From assembly GCA_900637675.1 (NCBI GenBank), contig LR134389.1, positions 124,001-188,000 on the forward strand: 64,000 nt of DNA. Reading direction: 5' to 3'. The stretch's first letter is position 1. Every line of letters begins with the position of its first letter. The stretch is from Streptococcus equi subsp. equi. Lineage in GTDB: Bacteria; Bacillota; Bacilli; Lactobacillales; Streptococcaceae. Positions 17,448 through 24,188 of this stretch are shown in pieces. Made by a program: the position numbers and the translations under genes. The notes under the pieces were generated by a model. It saw only the letters and a program-made list of their open reading frames with translations. It did not search any database and was not told the origin of the DNA.

Positions 17448-17467
17448 AGCTTTTCTCCTTTGCCTGC

Positions 17468-18028
17468 TTAAATTTTGCCGACAAGGTCAAGGCTAGGTGT
17501 TAGTGTTTCAGCCCCTTCTTTCCATTTGGCTGGGCATACTTCACCTGGGTGCTTACGAACGTACTGAGCAGCACGAATCTTATCAATCAAGCTGCTTGCA
17601 TCACGTCCGATACCATCAGCATTGATTTCCATCATTTGGATAACACCATCTGGATCAATAATGAAAGTACCGCGTTGAGCAAGTCCATCCTCACCAAGAA
17701 CATCAAAGGCTTGTGAAATAGCATGTGATGGGTCACCAATCATTGGGTAAGTGATTGTTCCGACAACATCTGAATCATCGTGCCATGCCTTATGAACAAA
17801 GTGTGTATCAGTAGATACAGAATAAACCTCAACACCTAAAGATTTTAGTATTTCATATTGCTCTTGAAGGTCACCTAGCTCTGTTGGGCAAACAAAAGAA
17901 AAGTCTGCTGGGTAGAAGCAAACAACTGCCCATTTCCCTTTAAGATCCTCATTAGTTACAGTGATAAATTTTCCATTGTGAAAAGCTTGGGCTGAAAATT
18001 CAGCAATTTCCTTTCCTACTAAAGACAT
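17468..18028 (-). CDS. ahpC: Peroxiredoxin AhpC
   Basis: A 186-residue typical 2-Cys peroxiredoxin. The peroxidatic Cys is in [12 protein letters not shown] and the resolving Cys in GEVCPAKW near the C-terminus. It reduces H2O2, organic peroxides and peroxynitrite and is recharged by AhpF. RBS AAGGAGGAC precedes the ATG at 18028. Confidence 0.97.
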   Translation of the reverse strand: MSLVGKEIAEFSAQAFHNGKFITVTNEDLKGKWAVVCFYPADFSFVCPTELGDLQEQYEILKSLGVEVYSVSTDTHFVHKAWHDDSDVVGTITYPMIGDPSHAISQAFDVLGEDGLAQRGTFIIDPDGVIQMMEINADGIGRDASSLIDKIRAAQYVRKHPGEVCPAKWKEGAETLTPSLDLVGKI

Positions 18029-18061
18029 GTCATGTCCTCCTTTTTTACATTTGATACCTGT

Positions 18062-18090
18062 ATTATAAGCTAAGAAATCTTATCTGTCCA
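18062..18090 (-). promoter_or_regulatory. Promoter of ahpC-ahpF
   Basis: On the minus strand TGGACA (5 of 6) and a perfect TATAAT are spaced by 17 bp, about 34 bases upstream of the ahpC ATG. No obvious PerR box overlaps it. Confidence 0.8.
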
Positions 18091-18300
18091 CTTGTAAACC
18101 CTAGATTTATCAAGGTTTTTGATGTTCTTTTCTAACAATTTCATATGTGAATTTAGTCACACTGTTTAAAACTATTCTAAATAATAGAAAACTCTGATAA
18201 TATCAAAGATTCTTGAAAATAAGTTTTTGAAATAATTTTAATATTATTAAAAATGATTTTCTGATTTAAACTCTAAAAAATAACATAAACCGAAAAAAGG
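18091..18300. other. AT-rich intergenic region
   Basis: No gene, promoter pair or strong repeat recognised between the ahpC promoter and the hairpin before tRNA-Cys. Composition is extremely AT-rich. Confidence 0.4.
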
Positions 18301-18330
18301 AGCAGCCTGCTAAAAAATAGCTGCTATTTT
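18301..18330. terminator. Hairpin before tRNA-Cys
   Basis: AGCAGC and GCTGCT arms around an A-rich loop, followed by ATTTTTAT on the plus strand and CCTTTTTT on the minus. It isolates the tRNA promoter from upstream transcription. Confidence 0.5.
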
Positions 18331-18334
18331 TATC

Positions 18335-18363
18335 TTGACGAATGCTATCAACTAGGGTAAAAT
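18335..18363 (+). promoter_or_regulatory. tRNA-Cys promoter
   Basis: TTGACG and TAAAAT, each 5 of 6, with a 17 bp spacer, ending 12 bases before the tRNA. Confidence 0.8.
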
Positions 18364-18375
18364 AGTTCTTGTTAT

Positions 18376-18446
18376 GGCGGTATAGCCAAGTGGTAAGGCA
18401 CGGCTCTGCAAAAGCTTGATCGTCGGTTCAAATCCGTCTACCGCCT
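18376..18446 (+). tRNA. tRNA-Cys (GCA)
   Basis: A 71-base cloverleaf. The acceptor GGCGGTA pairs with TACCGCC, followed by discriminator T. The anticodon loop CTGCAAA holds GCA, and GGTTCAAATCC forms the T loop. CCA is not encoded. The last 17 bases belong to the attL core, so the prophage supplies an identical 3' end and the tRNA stays intact. Confidence 0.95.
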
Positions 18447-18447
18447 T
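18430..18447 (+). other. attL core
   Basis: 18 bases identical to 55098-55115, covering the T-arm and acceptor 3' end of tRNA-Cys. The sequence diverges on both sides of the match. Confidence 0.92.
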
Positions 18448-18463
18448 TTATATACAAACGAAG

Positions 18464-18505
18464 CCTTGATTAACCTCGCGAAAACGTTGTTAAATCAAGG
18501 TTTTT
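18464..18505 (+). terminator. Terminator after tRNA-Cys (phage-supplied)
   Basis: CCTTGATT-AAC pairs with GTT-AAATCAAGG and is followed by a T-run. It lies inside the prophage; the original chromosomal terminator is now beyond attR at 55122. Confidence 0.75.
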
Positions 18506-18547
18506 ATTTTTTGCGACAGGATAAAAAAAGAGAAAAAAAGAAATAAA

Positions 18548-18568
18548 GTCGGTCAAAAATCGGTCAAA
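18548..18568. repeat. Left arm-type repeat, twin TCGGTCAAA
   Basis: GTCGGTCAAAAATCGGTCAAA overlaps the 3' end of the integrase gene. It is 20/21 identical and in the same orientation as 55045-55065 near attR. Two tandem 10 bp units flanking the core on both sides fit integrase arm-binding sites. Confidence 0.6.
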
Positions 18569-19620
18569 TGTCCGAAGATGTCTTTTATTACCTGATTGTT
18601 CTTTTCTTTGAGTTTATCTAGCTGATGGGCATACACTTTTAAAGTGATGTTTAGGTTCTCATGCCCAAGCAACTGCGATATGGATATTAGGTCAACGCCC
18701 TTTAGGATTAAAAAAGATGCGTAAGTATGACGTAGAGAGTGATTACGCACAGGACGACCAACAATTTTTTTAACTAATCTATTGCAGAGTGAGTTAGAAG
18801 CTCCGTAGAGCACCCTATTTAGCTTATTTTCTTTATAATAATTTTCTTTAAATGCTTTGAGCAATTTTATAGTTTGCTGATCAATGGGAATTTGTCTTTT
18901 TGATTGCTCGTTTTTTGTTTCCTTAAATTCTTGAGTTTTTGAGTAATCAAACGATTTATTGATATCTATAAATCCCTTTTCAAAGTCTATGTCACTCCAA
19001 GTTATCCCGGTCGCTTCGGCGAATCGTAGTCCAGTCACTGCTATGATGTATAGAGTAAAGTAGGAAATATACTGGTATTTCTCACTCGTTACTTTGATAA
19101 GATTAAGGTATTCATCTTCTTCAAGGAAATCAAATTCTTTTGCTCTAGCTTCTTTTTGAGATTTTACAATCGCACCTTCGGCAAAATTTGTTTTGATAAG
19201 CCCATCTCTAACAGCGACTTTAACAGCCCCTTTGATTTGATAGTGGAATTTTTCAAGCGTTTCTTGGGCATATTTACTAGCAAAAACATTCATTTTCTTT
19301 TGGTAAAGTGTATGTGTTACTTTATTAAGCTTGATATCGCCAAAATATTTTTTGATGTGCTTAAGATTTTTAGTGTAAGTTTCCCAAGTTTTATCGACAA
19401 CATGAGGGCGTTTGTAAATTTCTGCCCAATCCTTGCAAAAATCATAAAGTGATATATCATCAATATCTTTATTTAGCTCAGCCTCGACTTTAATCGCAGC
19501 TGCAGAAGCCAATGCTTTTGTCTTAAAACCACCTTTGGATTTTTCCCTTTTGTTCCCCTGACTATCTGTGTAGTAAATACGATAAGACCACTTGTCGCCG
19601 CGTTTTCTAAATTTTGCCAT
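18553..19620 (-). CDS. int: Tyrosine recombinase integrase
   Basis: 355 residues. An N-terminal AP2-like arm-binding domain (SYRIYYTDSQGNKREKSKGG) is followed by a SAM-like core-binding domain (about 60-160) and the catalytic domain with TGLRFAEATG, HSLRHTYASF and LLGHENLNITLKVYAH, which includes the nucleophilic tyrosine. It reads toward attL, the usual position. It recombines attP with the tRNA-Cys 3' end. A good Met start at 19620 follows a GAGG-type site. Confidence 0.95.
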   Translation of the reverse strand: MAKFRKRGDKWSYRIYYTDSQGNKREKSKGGFKTKALASAAAIKVEAELNKDIDDISLYDFCKDWAEIYKRPHVVDKTWETYTKNLKHIKKYFGDIKLNKVTHTLYQKKMNVFASKYAQETLEKFHYQIKGAVKVAVRDGLIKTNFAEGAIVKSQKEARAKEFDFLEEDEYLNLIKVTSEKYQYISYFTLYIIAVTGLRFAEATGITWSDIDFEKGFIDINKSFDYSKTQEFKETKNEQSKRQIPIDQQTIKLLKAFKENYYKENKLNRVLYGASNSLCNRLVKKIVGRPVRNHSLRHTYASFLILKGVDLISISQLLGHENLNITLKVYAHQLDKLKEKNNQVIKDIFGHLTDF

Positions 19621-19649
19621 TGTTAATTACCTCATTTTTATGTTAAAAT
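19620..19649 (+). promoter_or_regulatory. Plus-strand promoter opposite the integrase start
   Basis: TTGTTA (4 of 6), an 18 bp spacer and TGT-TAAAAT. It would start a short transcript near 19656 that runs into two terminators (19666 and 19702). No protein frame follows, so a small RNA is the likely product. Confidence 0.45.
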
Positions 19650-19665
19650 GGGTACAGTAAAGAGA

Positions 19666-19687
19666 CCTACTGCGAAGCAGGTTTTTT
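19666..19687 (+). terminator. Terminator 1 of putative small RNA
   Basis: CTGC-GAA-GCAG with imperfect flanking pairs (ACC/GGT) and TTTTTT on the plus strand. It follows the promoter at 19620 by only about 15 bases. Confidence 0.55.
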
Positions 19688-19701
19688 ACTATACAGGATT
19701 T

Positions 19702-19744
19702 GCCTCACGCTCGCACCGACCAAAGTTGAGCGTGGGGCTTTTTT
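19702..19744 (+). terminator. Terminator 2 of putative small RNA
   Basis: GCCTCACGCTC (19702-19712) pairs with GAGCGTGGGGC (19728-19738), one mismatch, followed by a T-run. It is strong and plus-strand only, although both neighbouring genes read on the minus strand. Confidence 0.75.
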
Positions 19745-19780
19745 AATAAAATAAAAAGTAACTGCCAAAGACAGTTACTT
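19745..19780 (-). terminator. Terminator of the repressor/PemK operon
   Basis: AAGTAACTG and CAGTTACTT form a perfect 9 bp stem with loop TCTTTGG on the minus strand, followed by a T-rich tract. It ends leftward transcription before the integrase. Confidence 0.75.
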
Positions 19781-19812
19781 GATGGTGTACGCTAGGTACT
19801 CAGTGTGACGCT

Positions 19813-19829
19813 TTGTGCCAAAGACACAA
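19813..19829 (-). other. Second hairpin with the same TCTTTGG loop
   Basis: TTGTG and CACAA arms present the same 7-base loop, read TCTTTGG on the minus strand, as the hairpin at 19756-19780. The repeat of a loop but not of its stem suggests a recognised RNA element rather than chance, but this is inference. Confidence 0.4.
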
Positions 19830-19887
19830 TCGCTAGGTGGGAGCTAGTCCCTCAGTAACTGTATTATCACATTTTTTTGCAAAAAAG

Positions 19888-20130
19888 TCAAATAGTGTGG
19901 ATAAAATTATTAATAATCATTTTATCAATTTTTGTTAGGGTATCATCTGAGACCCTGATTTTACCGATAGGGTCAAATCTATTTATTTCCATAATACGAT
20001 TTTTACTAATTGTTCTTATATCAAGACATTTAGCATACGAAACCTTGTTGTATTTTTCGTACGCTTTAGCAACTTCTTTAATCTCCTCTGCGATTTTAAA
20101 ATATACCCATTTCTGTTTTTCGTACTGCAT
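19888..20130 (-). CDS. Small phage protein downstream of the PemK-like gene
   Basis: 80 residues, lysine/isoleucine-rich and predicted mostly helical (KIAEEIKEVAKAYEKYNKVS); no domain recognised. Its ATG overlaps the stop of the PemK-like gene (TAATG), so the two are translated together. By position it could be an antitoxin or accessory factor. Not recognised as a known antitoxin family. Confidence 0.65.
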   Translation of the reverse strand: MQYEKQKWVYFKIAEEIKEVAKAYEKYNKVSYAKCLDIRTISKNRIMEINRFDPIGKIRVSDDTLTKIDKMIINNFIHTI

Positions 20131-20573
20131 TAACTCGTCATGAGTTTTAGATTTTCCGTTGTGTTTTTAATCCTCTCGGCTCTATATCTATAAAACCCCT
20201 CTTGTTTTTGCGCAAGGGTCTTGTCTAGATACTCCTTAGACTTTTGAGAAATAAAACCGTCAAGCTTAACAGAAAATTTATTACCTTTTGAACTAACGGG
20301 GATAACAGTCAAAACCCCATTTTTAAAACTGTCTTTTTTATTTAGGACAATAGCAAAATGATGGCCGCTTAATTCAGACCCCACATTAACTCCAAAATCA
20401 ACAAATACGAGAGCACCACGTTTATAAATCTTGTGATTTTGGGACGGTTCTATGACCTCTTTTTCAAAATATGTCGCCTCAGATAAAACCCAGTCTGGGA
20501 GAAATCTAAATTTTGATATTTTTGAATTTGATACAAATTTAAATTTTCGGGCTGCCTTATCTATTTTACCCAT
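20130..20573 (-). CDS. PemK/MazF-like toxin-family protein
   Basis: 147 residues with the MazF/PemK beta-barrel pattern: YKRGALVFVDFGVNVGSE, GHHFAIVLN and LTVIPVSSKG. Members cleave mRNA at short motifs. An N-terminal ~50 residues of basic sequence precede the barrel. It sits between the repressor and integrase and shares their leftward transcription, so it is expressed in the lysogen. A classical upstream antitoxin is absent; the 80-residue protein after it is the only partner in sight. A role in prophage maintenance or exclusion of other phages is inferred. Confidence 0.75.
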   Translation of the reverse strand: MGKIDKAARKFKFVSNSKISKFRFLPDWVLSEATYFEKEVIEPSQNHKIYKRGALVFVDFGVNVGSELSGHHFAIVLNKKDSFKNGVLTVIPVSSKGNKFSVKLDGFISQKSKEYLDKTLAQKQEGFYRYRAERIKNTTENLKLMTS

Positions 20574-20583
20574 TATATGATCT

Positions 20584-21330
20584 CTAACCCTCTCTATAAA
20601 TATCTACAACCTCCCCAATGGTTCTGATGCTGTCATCTTCAGACAAATAAATTTCTTCGTAGCTATTGTTGAGGCTTTGCAAGTACCAAGCGCCGTCATA
20701 ATCACGCTTGAGTTTTTTTACAAAATTTTTACCATTGACTTGGAATATCCCTATATCATTCATATTGACTTGGCTAGATACCTTGATGAATAGCAAATCG
20801 TTGTCTTGAATAAGTGGTTCCATTGAATCACCAGCTACTTTTGCAATAGTATCATACTCATCGGGGACATCATCAGCACGTAGTTTAACTTCCATATGTA
20901 AATTGTCTTCTTGGTATGCCCCAAGACCAGCGGCAACCAATCCCTCAACGTAGTCAGTGATATAATCTTCTGTCTCCTCAGATTTTTTATCGAATATAGA
21001 AACAACTTTATTTTGTTCTTCCAATTGTTCGTTAGCGAAGCTGAGGACTTTTTCTTGTCTAGGTTGTTCTAGTTGTTTCGAAGTTACTATGATTTCTTGC
21101 AACGTTTGAGTTTGTACTGGCGTCGGAGTATCGCTCCAGCCCATAAAATATGCAGGGTTTGTATTAAGTATTTTTGAAATTTTTTCCAAAACCTCTGTTG
21201 GTACTTTTAAAATTTCTCCCTTTTCATACCTATAGATGGTGGTTTTGGAGACCCCGAGTTTTTTAGCCAGCTCTTCGACGCTAACGTTTACTTCTAGTCT
21301 GCGCTGTTTCAACTTAGCTCCTATGTCCAT
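20584..21330 (-). CDS. CI-like phage repressor (HTH plus S24 peptidase)
   Basis: 248 residues. The N-terminal HTH_3 (LAKKLGVSKTTIYRYEKGE, ~20-40) is followed by a linker and a C-terminal LexA/S24 domain with the catalytic Ser in AGDSMEPLIQ and the Lys in FVKKLKRD. It keeps the prophage silent and is inactivated by RecA-stimulated self-cleavage. It faces the Cro-like gene across an operator region with GTTGC palindromes. Confidence 0.94.
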   Translation of the reverse strand: MDIGAKLKQRRLEVNVSVEELAKKLGVSKTTIYRYEKGEILKVPTEVLEKISKILNTNPAYFMGWSDTPTPVQTQTLQEIIVTSKQLEQPRQEKVLSFANEQLEEQNKVVSIFDKKSEETEDYITDYVEGLVAAGLGAYQEDNLHMEVKLRADDVPDEYDTIAKVAGDSMEPLIQDNDLLFIKVSSQVNMNDIGIFQVNGKNFVKKLKRDYDGAWYLQSLNNSYEEIYLSEDDSIRTIGEVVDIYREG

Positions 21331-21359
21331 AATCGGCTCCTTATCATCTTTATGTTTAT

Positions 21360-21404
21360 AGTATATTACAAGCTTTGCAAAATTGCAACAAAAAGATGTT
21401 GCAA
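21360..21404 (-). promoter_or_regulatory. Repressor promoter and operator
   Basis: On the minus strand TTGCAA (21388-21383), 17 bp and TATACT (21365-21360) form the repressor promoter. The inverted repeat TTGCAAC...GTTGCAA (21383-21404, 8 bp gap) overlaps its -35, so repressor or Cro bound here would control it. Confidence 0.7.
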
Positions 21405-21420
21405 AAACGAAAAAAAGATG

Positions 21421-21449
21421 TTGACTTTTAAAACTCGAAGAGATATAAT
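21421..21449 (+). promoter_or_regulatory. Early rightward promoter
   Basis: TTGACT, a 17 bp spacer and a perfect TATAAT, 45 bases upstream of the Cro-like gene. It is the strongest promoter in the lysogeny region and the natural lytic promoter. Confidence 0.85.
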
Positions 21450-21460
21450 GTGATTATAAA

Positions 21461-21476
21461 GTTGCAAAGACGCAAC
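21461..21476. promoter_or_regulatory. Operator palindrome GTTGC-N6-GCAAC
   Basis: The palindrome lies just downstream of the early promoter, between it and the Cro-like gene. The same half-sites occur at 21383-21404 and 21701-21716, so they are likely repressor sites. Confidence 0.6.
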
Positions 21477-21493
21477 TAGAAAGGAGAGGTTTC

Positions 21494-21709
21494 ATGGTTA
21501 ATGTCCAAAAATTAAAAGGTGTGATTGTTGAAAAAGGGACTACTCAACAAGCTGTTGCAGATAGTATCGGAATTGATAGAAGTACCTTCTACCGTAAGAT
21601 GAAGAGCGGCGGAGCTTTTACGTTAGATGAAGCAGGAAATATTGCACGAGCTATCTCGCTTACAAAAGAAGAAGCAATAGAAATTTTTTTTAGCAACGTA
21701 GTTGCGTAA
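21494..21709 (+). CDS. Cro-like regulator
   Basis: A 71-residue HTH protein (TTQQAVADSIGIDRSTFYRK) divergent from the repressor. By position and size it is the Cro-type protein that turns off repressor synthesis in lytic growth. RBS GAAAGGAGAGG precedes ATG 21494. Confidence 0.88.
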   Translation: MVNVQKLKGVIVEKGTTQQAVADSIGIDRSTFYRKMKSGGAFTLDEAGNIARAISLTKEEAIEIFFSNVVA

Positions 21710-21716
21710 ATGCAAC
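21693..21716. promoter_or_regulatory. Third operator-like palindrome
   Basis: GCAAC-GTA-GTTGC (21693-21705) overlaps GTTGC-N6-GCAAC (21701-21716) at the end of the Cro-like gene. It uses the same half-sites as the operators upstream, possibly a roadblock or looping site. Confidence 0.5.
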
Positions 21717-21743
21717 TGCAAAAACTAACGATGGGAGAAAAGT

Positions 21744-21893
21744 ATGCCAGAGGATTTAATCAAACAACTAGAAGCTGGTTCAGAATTTCTAGCAAAGACA
21801 TGTTTACATAGCAAGATTATTATCACGGTGGATGGTATTCGGCTTGTGGAAACAAAAGAGTTCCACCCAGTGAGCGGAACTCTACTAGATTAG
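21744..21893 (+). CDS. Small phage protein, unknown
   Basis: 49 residues (begins MPEDLIKQLEAGSEFLAK) after GGGAGAAAAGT. No domain recognised. Its last 4 bases overlap the convergent KTSC gene stop. Confidence 0.65.
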   Translation: MPEDLIKQLEAGSEFLAKTCLHSKIIITVDGIRLVETKEFHPVSGTLLD

Positions 21894-22090
21894 ACAATAC
21901 GTGTATAAGTGTGTATCTTAGCTAATCTATGAATATTTGAGCCAACAGACCCAACAAGAACAGAACGGTATTCCGTTTGGCTTACATTGTGATAATGGTA
22001 AATAGAACCATTATTAAACTCAACTTCCAAAGTGTTATTTTCCCAACCAACACTTCGGACGTTACTAGATGAAACGTATTGACGTTGCAT
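21890..22090 (-). CDS. KTSC-domain protein
   Basis: 66 residues matching the KTSC domain (SSNVRSVGWENNTLEVEFNN, YHYHNVS), a small fold found in phage and plasmid proteins and linked to lysyl-tRNA synthetase-like C-termini. ATG 22090 has an excellent RBS (AAAGGAGGAAAAGTT); the longer reading lacks one. It is the only minus-strand gene inside the rightward early operon and has its own TATAAT at 22135-22130. It may be expressed in the lysogen. Confidence 0.82.
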   Translation of the reverse strand: MQRQYVSSSNVRSVGWENNTLEVEFNNGSIYHYHNVSQTEYRSVLVGSVGSNIHRLAKIHTYTRIV

Positions 22091-22150
22091 AACTTTTCCT
22101 CCTTTCCACGATGATAGCTTTATTATAGCACGCAAGGAGAATACAAAAAA

Positions 22151-22170
22151 AGTCCGACGGGAATCGGACT
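22151..22170 (-). terminator. Hairpin upstream of the KTSC gene
   Basis: AGTCCGA and TCGGACT form a 7 bp stem next to an A-run, a minus-strand terminator shape. It would insulate the KTSC promoter from leftward transcripts. With no gene reading into it, its function is unclear. Confidence 0.5.
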
Positions 22171-22200
22171 CGACAATAATATTTATGAGGTAATTTTATC

Positions 22201-22485
22201 ATGGATAGTAGATTATTACAAATGCTTGATGAGTTTGAGGCGGGTCTGATAGACCGTAAAATCAAAGTCATAGGCATGCTTAATAACGAAACGGAAATTT
22301 ATCCGCTAGAGCTTAACAAAAAGCAAATCAGTAAGATGCTGGGAGTTGATCCTAAAACATTTGACGTAAGATTTAATAGCCACAAAGATTTTCCGCGCAT
22401 CGAAACGGGAGGTCGGGAAAAATACCCACGAGATTTAGTTATTGAGTGGTATAGCAAAAACTGGGAAAGGACGGGGATAAGATGA
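22201..22485 (+). CDS. Excisionase-like DNA-binding protein
   Basis: 94 residues with a winged-helix/MerR-like motif (NKKQISKMLGVDPKTFDVR, ending YPRDLVIEWYSK). Such proteins in this position in streptococcal phages are annotated as excisionase or DUF771-like DNA binders. The start follows TGAGG. It overlaps the next gene by ATGA. Confidence 0.7.
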   Translation: MDSRLLQMLDEFEAGLIDRKIKVIGMLNNETEIYPLELNKKQISKMLGVDPKTFDVRFNSHKDFPRIETGGREKYPRDLVIEWYSKNWERTGIR

Positions 22486-22628
22486 TTAAAAAACTATTTA
22501 ACTTTATTTTTGCAAAGCCAAAAGAAGAATCAAGGCAACCTTATCAACAACCGAGAGGTTTTCTGGATTTTGAAACAGGCAGACGCATTGAAATCGACCC
22601 AAAAACACAAAAGGAGTATTTTGTATGA
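22482..22628 (+). CDS. Small phage protein, unknown
   Basis: 48 residues beginning MIKKLFNFIFAKPKEESRQP and ending DPKTQKEYFV; it overlaps both neighbours by ATGA. A hydrophobic N-terminus and a charged remainder. No function assigned. Confidence 0.65.
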   Translation: MIKKLFNFIFAKPKEESRQPYQQPRGFLDFETGRRIEIDPKTQKEYFV

Positions 22629-22738
22629 TGCATCAGATAAAGCTTTCGCTAAGAAATTTTGTTGAGACTGGAGAGATTGACAACATCTTCGACATTTTTA
22701 GAATTTTAGATTTCTACTTTCGGGAGGTGGTTAGCTGA
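22625..22738 (+). CDS. Very small phage protein, unknown
   Basis: 37 residues (MMHQIKLSLRNFVETG...) overlapping the previous gene by ATGA. Its end contains the ribosome binding site (GGGAGGTGG) for the next start. Confidence 0.5.
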   Translation: MMHQIKLSLRNFVETGEIDNIFDIFRILDFYFREVVS

Positions 22739-22759
22739 TGCAGTACATTTTTCAAGACG

Positions 22760-23077
22760 TTGAGAGGGAGTTACACGAGCGTTAGTAATGAGTTTGTCAA
22801 CGATAAAAAACTTTATAACAAGGAAAAGGGATTGTTGTTGACCATTCTTAGCAATAGCGATGAGTGGCGAGTATATCCGGAGGAATTGGCTAAACGTTGC
22901 AGAGATAGTGTTGACGCTGTCAGAACTCAGCTAAAAGCACTTGAGAAAGCTGGATACATCAGAAGTTATCGGAAGTCGCTTGGCGGGCGATATGGTACCG
23001 AAACCCATAGATTTTGCTCAGACACAAAAATAAGTGATGAGGTTTTTCAAGAGCTGCTTAAAGAATTAAATTGCTAA
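22760..23077 (+). CDS. Replisome organiser, N-terminal winged-helix half
   Basis: 105 residues. YTSVSNEFVNDKKLYNKEKG and LLLTILSNSDEWRVYPEELA match the DNA-binding domain of phage DnaD-like replication initiators. The start is uncertain: TTG 22760 has no good RBS, whereas ATG 22738 has one but hits a stop after 15 codons in another frame, so the 5' end may be frameshifted. The gene stops as soon as the 15 bp repeats begin. The DnaD-type C-terminal half is a separate frame at 23239. Confidence 0.7.
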   Translation: MRGSYTSVSNEFVNDKKLYNKEKGLLLTILSNSDEWRVYPEELAKRCRDSVDAVRTQLKALEKAGYIRSYRKSLGGRYGTETHRFCSDTKISDEVFQELLKELNC

Positions 23078-23149
23078 TGTGCAAATTGCTAATGTGCAAA
23101 TTGCTAATGTGCAAATTGCTAATGTGCAAATTGCTAATGTGCAAATTGC
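23068..23149. repeat. Five 15 bp tandem repeats, iteron-like
   Basis: The unit AAATTGCTAATGTGC occurs five times without interruption, plus a partial sixth. Units are identical. They lie between the two halves of the replication initiator and are followed by an AT-rich stretch, which is how lambda-type phages arrange their origin. Confidence 0.9.
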
Positions 23150-23235
23150 CTAACTAATAAATACTAACACTAAATAAATACTAAATAATAATAAATACTA
23201 ACAAACAATAAGCATCATCATCAACAGCAGGAGGA
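23150..23235. other. AT-rich candidate DNA unwinding element
   Basis: About 70 bases composed almost only of A, T and C with repeated AAATACTAA-like words, directly after the iteron-like repeats. Together with 23068-23149 this is the best candidate phage replication origin. Confidence 0.5.
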
Positions 23236-23238
23236 GCT

Positions 23239-23622
23239 ATGGACGAAAAAAAGCTTTTTGAAAATTTTCAACTAACTTTCGGAAGAATGATATCGCCATT
23301 TGAAATAGAAGATATTCAAAAGTGGATTCACCAGGATAATATGCCGATTGATGTTGTTAACCTTGCTTTAAGAGAAGCGGTAGAAAACAACAAGATCAAT
23401 TGGAAGTATATCAACAAAATTTTGGTGGAGTGGCATAAAGCTGGAGATACGACGATTGAGAAGGTCAAAGAGAGGTTGCAGAGATTTGAGGATAGCAAAG
23501 AACAACGACATGCAACTATCTCAAATGTTCCTAGCTGGTCAAATCCAGACTACCAAGGCCCGACATACGATGATTTAAAAGTAAATCCAAGCGAGGTGTC
23601 AGATGGCGCAGGAGATTTTTGA
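23239..23622 (+). CDS. DnaD-domain replication protein (C-terminal half)
   Basis: 127 residues with the DnaD/DnaB_2 pattern (FGRMISPFEIEDIQKWI, ALREAVENNKINWKYINKIL, and the YxxxIL..W end motif). It loads the helicase in Gram-positive replication. A strong RBS (AGGAGGAGCT) allows independent translation. In many relatives this domain is fused to the winged helix encoded at 22760. Confidence 0.85.
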   Translation: MDEKKLFENFQLTFGRMISPFEIEDIQKWIHQDNMPIDVVNLALREAVENNKINWKYINKILVEWHKAGDTTIEKVKERLQRFEDSKEQRHATISNVPSWSNPDYQGPTYDDLKVNPSEVSDGAGDF

Positions 23623-23836
23623 TGGATTTAATGCCTTAATCAATAAAATGTATGGCAGACAATCTAGCATAGAGACCTTTAACCGATTTGTCGAGTATTG
23701 TCAAAAAAGGAGAGAGGAAAACGGGGTTGAGCCTGTATTAAATCCGATCAATCTTTTTGCATTCGGCGTTGGAATCACAACGGAAGAAGCTAATAAATTA
23801 AGAATAAAACGCTACAAACAGGAGAATGGATTATGA
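23603..23836 (+). CDS. Phage protein, unknown
   Basis: 77 residues (MAQEIFDGFNALINKMYGRQ...), overlapping the DnaD-domain gene by 20 bases and the next gene by ATGA. Helical, no recognised domain. The operon position suggests a replication accessory, an inference only. Confidence 0.7.
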   Translation: MAQEIFDGFNALINKMYGRQSSIETFNRFVEYCQKRREENGVEPVLNPINLFAFGVGITTEEANKLRIKRYKQENGL

Positions 23837-23973
23837 CAAAACAGTACAGAGAGACACTTGTCTGGTATCGAGCAAGCCACAAAGAGCGTGAGAAGCTACT
23901 TGATTTTGGACTAGTTGATAAATCACAGTACATGAAGCTATTGCGCCAATTGCGGAAAAAATATGCGATTTAG
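23833..23973 (+). CDS. Small basic phage protein
   Basis: 46 residues (MTKQYRETLVWYRASHKERE...) rich in K and R, coupled by ATGA to the upstream gene. No recognised domain. Confidence 0.6.
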   Translation: MTKQYRETLVWYRASHKEREKLLDFGLVDKSQYMKLLRQLRKKYAI

Positions 23974-23981
23974 GAGGAAAT

Positions 23982-24188
23982 ATGACACCAGAAGAAGCAG
24001 AAAAAGCAAAAATCAGAGCTAAAAAAGAAATTGAAGTTTTTAGCATATACCTTGAACAGGCGATTGATACTTTTGGCAGCATGCTAGGCCCCCAGGAAGT
24101 CTTTTTGGCAGCAGGGTTTGCCTACCTTGGTGCAGGTCAGACTGACATACATGCGGCCATCGAGGGGTTATATGAGCAAATCCAATGA
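23982..24188 (+). CDS. Phage protein, unknown
   Basis: 68 residues, strongly helical and acidic (PEEAEKAKIRAKKEIEVF). RBS AGGAGG is followed closely by ATG 23982. It overlaps the next gene by 17 bases. Confidence 0.65.
   Translation: MTPEEAEKAKIRAKKEIEVFSIYLEQAIDTFGSMLGPQEVFLAAGFAYLGAGQTDIHAAIEGLYEQIQ

Noticed and set aside
23068..23149. Short regularly repeated units resembling a CRISPR array
   Set aside because: The five 15 bp units are directly tandem with no spacers between them and no cas genes are present; iteron-like repeats fit better.
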